DNA of 64,000 nt, taken from positions 186,001 to 250,000 of the forward strand of contig CANMSB010000003.1 in assembly GCA_947500445.1 (NCBI GenBank), given 5' to 3'. The position numbers were made by a program, and so were the translations under genes. The notes under the pieces are model-generated. The model searched no databases, had not been told where the DNA came from, and saw nothing but the letters and a program-made list of their open reading frames with translations. Shown here one piece after another: positions 61,801-64,000 of this stretch. The stretch's first letter is position 1. Every line of letters begins with the position of its first letter. This DNA comes from an uncultured Flavobacteriaceae bacterium. Lineage in GTDB: Bacteria; Bacteroidota; Bacteroidia; Flavobacteriales; Flavobacteriaceae.

Positions 61801-64000
61801 GTGAAAAATGTGCGAAGTGAACAGGATCTCGACAGTATCGGAGTCCCAATGCCCAACACCAACGCCTATGTGGTAGACCAGTGGGGGCAGTTGTTGCCCA
61901 TGGGGATGTCTGGCGAACTATGTATCGGAGGAATAGTCCTTGCCGAAGGTTATCATGGCCGCGATGCATTGACCGAGGAACGTTTTGTGCGGTTAGGTGC
62001 TTTGCCGGAAAAAGTATACCGTACCGGAGATTTGACCAAGGCTACTGCGCAAGGGGAAGTCGCCTTTTTGGGCAGGGCTGACAATCAGGTCAAAATCAAT
62101 GGATACCGCATCGAAGCGGGTGAAGTGGAGGCGGCCATTCGCAACCTTGCTAGTGTGGAGGATGCAGTAGTGCTGCTACAATCACACGGTAAGCAGGCCT
62201 CTCTGGCTGCATGGGTGCAGTCCAGACAGCCCATCACTACCATGACCATCAGGGACGGGTTGGCCAAGCAGTTGCCCTCCTATATGATTCCTGCTGCAAT
62301 CACCGTACTTGAGGCAATGCCACTAACCGCCAACGGCAAGGTAGATCGAAAGGCACTAGCCGCAACCTCAATGGATGCAAGGCCAGAGGAAAGTTATGTA
62401 GCACCCGTTACGCCTACAGAATCGTTGTTGGCAGGGCTATGGTCGGACGTGCTGGGAAAAGAAAGTGTGGGTGCTGAAGACAATTTCTTCCACATTGGCG
62501 GCAACTCGCTGTCGGCTACCCGGATAGCGGAGCGCTACTACCAGCGTAGCGGTATGCGTTTGCCCATTAGGGACCTATTTACTTACCCCGTGTTGCGGGA
62601 ACTAGCCGCCAAATTGGACGAAATGGATACCGAAGGAGCATTTATCCCGATAGCACAGGTCCCGGCAGCGACGTTGTACCCGGTGTCGCATGCACAAAAG
62701 AGGCTTTGGCTATTGGACAAGCTTGAGGAGCAGGCCAAGCAGGCTTACCTCATTCCATGGGGCGTATACCTGACTGGCGAGTTAGATACCGACGCACTCA
62801 AAGACGCTTGGTATTGCTTAGGGCAAAAGCACGAAAGCCTGCGTACCGTGTTTGAAGAAAAAGAAGGAGCGCCATGGCAACGGGTGTTGCCTGAGCAAGA
62901 TTTTCCAGCGCTGGAGTACTTCAATGCACACCACGAAGGCCTCGAAGCGGGTGCTATAGAGCAGCAAGCAACTGCCTATGTTAATACCCCTTTTAATTTG
63001 GAAGGGGCCCCATTATGCCGTGCGGCCTTATTCGGGTTGGGCGATAAACGATGGCTATTGTGCATAGCATTACACCATATAATTGCCGATGGCTGGTCGG
63101 TACAAGTGCTGCGGCAAGACTTGGTACAGGCTTACGCGGCATGCATTGAAGGGAAGCAATGGGACGGGGTAGATAGCCTTCCTATACAATACAAAGACTA
63201 TACGGCCTGGCAGCAAGCACAACTGTCGGGTGAAGCGCTGGCAGGTCATCGCCAATTTTGGTACACGATGCATGCCGGTAACCAAACGGTGATGCAACTA
63301 CCTGTTGACAAGCCCCGCCCAGCAATAAAAACCTACCAGGGACGCATACATAAACATGTACTGGACGCCTCCGCCACAAAATTGCTCAGGTCATTGGCAA
63401 GCGAAAAGGAGTCTAGCATGTTTATGGTAGTGTTGTCTGCCGTATATGTGCTACTCAGCAAGTACACCGGGCAAGACGATATGGTAGTGGGTACGCCTAT
63501 CGCCGGCAGACAACACCCATGGCTGGAAGATCAGATAGGCTTCTATGCCAATACACTGGCGCTGCGCTACCAAATAAATCACAACGACAGCTTTGAGCAA
63601 GTCTTGGACAAGGTCAGAAACTTAATGGTAGAGGCCTATACCCATCAGGTATACCCTTTTGATGCCCTGGTGGAGGAACTAAGTCTGGAAAGGGATTTGA
63701 GCCGCTCGCCAATGTTTGATGTGCTCGTACTTTACAACGACTTTGAAAAAAGACACAACTCAGGCTTGTCCGGTGTTGATACCACACCATGGAACCTGGA
63801 AACAGGGCAGGCAAAATACGACCTTACCTTTGCCTTTGCAGAAGAAGGCGAGGGACTAGTGATCGCATTGGAGTACAACGATGCGTTGTTTAACAAAACC
63901 ACCATGATGCGAATGGTCGAAGTATTGGCCAGTTTACTTCAGAAAATACCGCTTGACACCGCCCAGTCCATTGGTAAACTTAACCTCATAGGCGAGCAGG
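52834..64000 (+). CDS. Multi-module NRPS, open at the right edge: docking-(C-A-PCP)x3-C...
   Basis: A frame of at least 3722 codons that runs off the window with no stop; it starts at ATG 52834 or, equally likely, at 52843 (MEKTISFLLELKSLGIRV, a TubC-type docking domain). C1 has HHIIADYG at 211-218, where Tyr sits at the motif Gly. A1 gives D-G-F-F-L-G-V-T-F-K (Ile-like), PCP1 S1076 (GGDS). C2 has HHAIMDGW from 1292; A2 gives D-F-W-N-I-G-M-V-H-K, the standard threonine code; PCP2 S2161 (GGDS). C3 has HHAIIDGW from 2375; A3 gives D-L-T-K-I-G-E-V-G-K, one step from the asparagine code; PCP3 S3225 (GGNS). C4 (HHIIADGW from 3414) reaches the edge, so at least one more module follows. Confidence 0.9.
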   Translation, partial: MLTMEKTISFLLELKSLGIRVAVESGKLMVDAPKGVMTAEIAKSIQQNKQAIIDSLHQISDGQGQMPVFEKNEQAGLLPLSDNQEQLWVVGRLEGQNPLYNIPTAIRLKGHFDLQAAQKALEAVAQRHEALRVTFHQNDDGQGVQQVHEKPITNIAFEDLSQLKGAAQQQALDQEIETYTTEPFVLEKLPLMRAACIRLAEEEHVFLMVMHHIIADYGTIAILQHEFSTLYDGEVTGKPAQLPPVPYQYSDYALWQRKYIQTAAFKHKLQFWENHLADAPAVLQLPADKQRSIKRSYQGGSVSITWGADLTTAIKAQSTATQTTLYMGLQAALSAFLHRYSGQAQVVVGSSAANRMPAETEGIMGFFVNMLPLKTDFEGDPSFKQHLQNVKAISLEALQNQDVPFQKMLETLEVKRNTGYSPVFQVVLNLQNYQADNTLIMSGLSITPYPLSGKVAKYDITFIFKEETEGLSLLVEYSTSLFEEATIRQMVDRFEYFATELTGQPDTPITLLPLESPEETAKQLLVNNVSNDYPADASIAELFEAQAAKYPDHIAIIEKRKWTYTEVHQEANKLAFYLIEKIGVKKGDRVALLLDRSPEMIIGMLAVLKAGALYVPLDPAHPEKRIRHIMEAVAPIVILTVSDYKFDFDYFDGTLYKFDLQQATLETPANNPEVSVTGDDPCYIMYTSGSTGNPKGVVAKHRGVTRLVNNTNYVEINPDDRLLALSSYAFDGSTFDIYGALLNGAALVMPSKEEVLELPKLMQRAVEAGVTLFFTTTALFNTLVDTQLESLGGLRKILFGGERASLSQIDKFFKAYGPGILTHVYGPTENTTFSTWYPVDSVNIEHGNLPIGKPIANSTMYVVDSQGQLQPKGLVGELWVGGDGLAAGYWANDEGTKERFLPDPFDPGRKVYCTGDLVSMLQDGNIEFIGRVDQQVKIRGFRIEPDEIAHQISLHPVVSQAVVVVSEVGNSRELWGYYSGEKAVSEQAMRKYLQGQLPEYMIPVSLMSLEAMPLNPNGKVDKKALPKPEKGGEHKTALSKPPASATEQLVAGIWEDELSVQNVMRGDNFFSLGGDSIKAIRVIAALNRATDRELEVKDLFSQQTLSAFAGFMDAPPVDTGLPGRADAEQWLQSWKSNLNKGEGSDYDLLSSAEDYYPISDIQSGMLFYTLYNPGGGTYHVQQFHHWEMANFDISRFKSAYRMLLARHAIFRTSFHLQAFEEPLQVVHSMEDLEVNLTFESLETLTEQSQKEAFTSYMKEDHRKGFEIDKPGLLRTGVFALGNNQYSILLTFHHAIMDGWSDATLMAELWKNYLALESTPDYKPLPLPVSYRDYVLDQWRYQQAPFVQQWWATHFEGFERMPLPFYKRPNPELTQQKRGYGFPMPQQTIDTVTQLGKELGFTFKQASLAATLATLYHYTGHHDLVIGMMSHGRPELPEAERMMGCFLNSVPVRVAASFDSVGQWVKSIGEHIATLKSYDKLPLLQIQKLVKESKHLGNPIFDILFSYLDFHVLQENEHKEGQRDKAGSIVDGTAITNTHLDIAVARQGEQAFLSFNYDSNLFKEEEIKQLGDCFLRFMETLAHNPDEGLTSRNLLGDDEITRLLSLHDRTEKAWDQEATLLSHFHTAVMAHDSRIALAFGDEEITYRALDQQSNRLAHLLRERGVGAEKPVGILFERGADMVVAILAVLKSGGAYLPIDPSLPSARIDFILNDAQPTLVITDCKSTLNDLSISSQQWLILKETEWGHYPDSALEVTVAPDNLAYIIYTSGSTGKPKGVEVEHRQVSRLLFCEGFDFDFGPEDVWTLFHSISFDFSVWELWGPLLRGGKLVVLPKSTTQNPTALMDALVQYRVTVLNQVPTIFGQLWGAITASDSHPALALRYVIFGGEALQPSMLAGFHAQYPDTRLVNMYGITETTVHVTYKEIGTREISEGISNIGRVLPNLRICLLGDNRQLVAQGAVGEIVIGGAGLARGYLNRQMLTAERFVQDPYRPGERLYLSGDLAMINELGELVYMGRKDQQVKVRGYRIELGEITDAMLQLDGVTSAATLVQTDDQGDKTLIAYVTGEAALNANTLKAGMEATLPPYMLPARFVRIEALPYTSNGKLDTKALSQIEGELRGTKDYVGPRNEIEKRLVKVWERQLGVQDIGIRDNYFVLGGDSIKVIRLAGAIKEAFGQELEIKAIFQHPTIEQQAAYLGEAQTNDNHHEAWLQKLTDNKVAILDNSQYAKRLPQGWEDVYPMADIVQGMFFHMRLYPEAAMYHDQFFYSFKDENFKLTQLIKAFQILVSRHEILRSSFYLDGFAQPMQVVHTPTMVDISIPIQDLQGQNEEQQQATMQAFAQADRQKPFDEREAGLWRLCVFQTGQDSYVLLKAMHHAIIDGWSNASLVTELAMVQARLAKGDTDGLPPLKASYKDYVAAQLRIQQDESVRQWWTVELENYERTPLPLQKQVRKLPTQFQKHTIQWELPADLTRQIDECAQQKDISVKNLLFAAFVLFMQRSVNRREVAVGILSHGRPPIADGDKILGCFLNSVTFRNDGKADTVADFLQEINAKSNELKGYDQLSLAQIAGIAGEETHGQNPLFDTLFTYLDFHVTGQIKGLFESGGQDPESYTLNNTLFDFVAYKMDSKHLLQFVVLEGLYDSHELEMLQQAYLMILEQLVAEENQQLENIAWITEGGVPLSVWEGPGRPRDSQNNWQEALKQAATKYPEKQALVNGQEVVGFGELDSTSAQWAAYLVHKLGVEEGDVVAVAMPRSIAAVVSIFAVMKAGAAFLPIDADTPKERIQLMISDAGARYIISNDLSEITDADIIRTATLSSQSGLETTALAYQPTRLAYLIYTSGSTGKPKGVRITHRSLHNYWISANETYVNQQSSDVPGALFTSLAFDLTITALLGTILRGDTLHIYTGEASEELPHIMASVSPVRMVKLTPAHVTILADTGMKGSLVKTVIVGGDVFTVAQYKALQMIAPQAEVYNEYGPTEATVGCIVKNVRSEQDLDSIGVPMPNTNAYVVDQWGQLLPMGMSGELCIGGIVLAEGYHGRDALTEERFVRLGALPEKVYRTGDLTKATAQGEVAFLGRADNQVKINGYRIEAGEVEAAIRNLASVEDAVVLLQSHGKQASLAAWVQSRQPITTMTIRDGLAKQLPSYMIPAAITVLEAMPLTANGKVDRKALAATSMDARPEESYVAPVTPTESLLAGLWSDVLGKESVGAEDNFFHIGGNSLSATRIAERYYQRSGMRLPIRDLFTYPVLRELAAKLDEMDTEGAFIPIAQVPAATLYPVSHAQKRLWLLDKLEEQAKQAYLIPWGVYLTGELDTDALKDAWYCLGQKHESLRTVFEEKEGAPWQRVLPEQDFPALEYFNAHHEGLEAGAIEQQATAYVNTPFNLEGAPLCRAALFGLGDKRWLLCIALHHIIADGWSVQVLRQDLVQAYAACIEGKQWDGVDSLPIQYKDYTAWQQAQLSGEALAGHRQFWYTMHAGNQTVMQLPVDKPRPAIKTYQGRIHKHVLDASATKLLRSLASEKESSMFMVVLSAVYVLLSKYTGQDDMVVGTPIAGRQHPWLEDQIGFYANTLALRYQINHNDSFEQVLDKVRNLMVEAYTHQVYPFDALVEELSLERDLSRSPMFDVLVLYNDFEKRHNSGLSGVDTTPWNLETGQAKYDLTFAFAEEGEGLVIALEYNDALFNKTTMMRMVEVLASLLQKIPLDTAQSIGKLNLIGEQ

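Overview
The window looks like the chromosome of a marine Bacteroidota bacterium, most likely of the Flavobacteriaceae. The evidence is the gene content (planctomycete-type cytochrome plus DUF1501 pair, S41 lipoprotein peptidase, DUF6249 plus ECF sigma operon, PEBP-like and DinB proteins), Bacteroidota-style lipoprotein signals, few clear Shine-Dalgarno sequences, and AT-rich gaps with short hairpins. This assignment is inference; no rRNA or tRNA is present to anchor it.

Region 1 (1-23.8 kb) is ordinary flavobacterial chromosome. It holds a partial AhpD/CMD protein, an AraC regulator and a PLP-dependent decarboxylase, two exported proteins (one an S41 peptidase lipoprotein), and a large haem-c/LamG/DUF1549-DUF1553 lipoprotein with its Tat-exported DUF1501 partner. 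After these come an SH3-like lipoprotein, a methyltransferase convergent with a GNAT acetyltransferase, a rhodanese divergent from a LysR regulator, and an operon of DUF6249 protein, ECF sigma factor, small membrane protein and class-C serine hydrolase. It ends with a PEBP-like protein, a DinB/AraC pair and an RluA-type pseudouridine synthase. Gaps between genes contain a MITE-like palindromic element (13737-13907), a decayed aldehyde-dehydrogenase-like fragment and a 39-codon stump of a Tat-signal gene.

Region 2 (23.8-26.2 kb) is a scar. Two copies of a 36-bp repeat, containing a minus-strand terminator, flank a fragment that resembles a tRNA 3' end. Next are the AT-rich remains of a bacterial ubiquitin-like (E1/ThiF) system: a frameshifted DUF6527 gene and a ThiF gene that has lost its 5' end. 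The ThiF gene is cut by an IS5-type transposase gene that is itself 5'-truncated and frameshifted.

Region 3 (26.3-64.0 kb, running off the right edge) is one co-directional biosynthetic cluster, probably an operon. It encodes a flavin-dependent halogenase, a phytanoyl-CoA-type Fe(II)/2-oxoglutarate oxygenase, and five giant assembly-line proteins. In order these are FAAL-ACP-KS-AT-DH-MT-KR-ACP; C-A-PCP (code read as Gly); KS-AT-KR-DH-ACP; docking-C-A-PCP-C-A-PCP (Ile-like, then an unassigned residue); and docking-C-A-PCP-C-A-PCP-C-A-PCP-C... (Ile-like, Thr, Asn, next module cut off). The collinear reading is a fatty acid activated by FAAL, extended with C-methylation and processing to an alpha-methyl enoyl unit, then Gly, a second ketide, Ile*, X, Ile*, Thr, Asn and further residues: a hybrid lipopeptide with possible halogenation and hydroxylation. 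No thioesterase, PPTase, transporter or regulator of the cluster lies inside the window, so it must continue to the right. The exact product is not one I can name; this is the strongest candidate for something undescribed.
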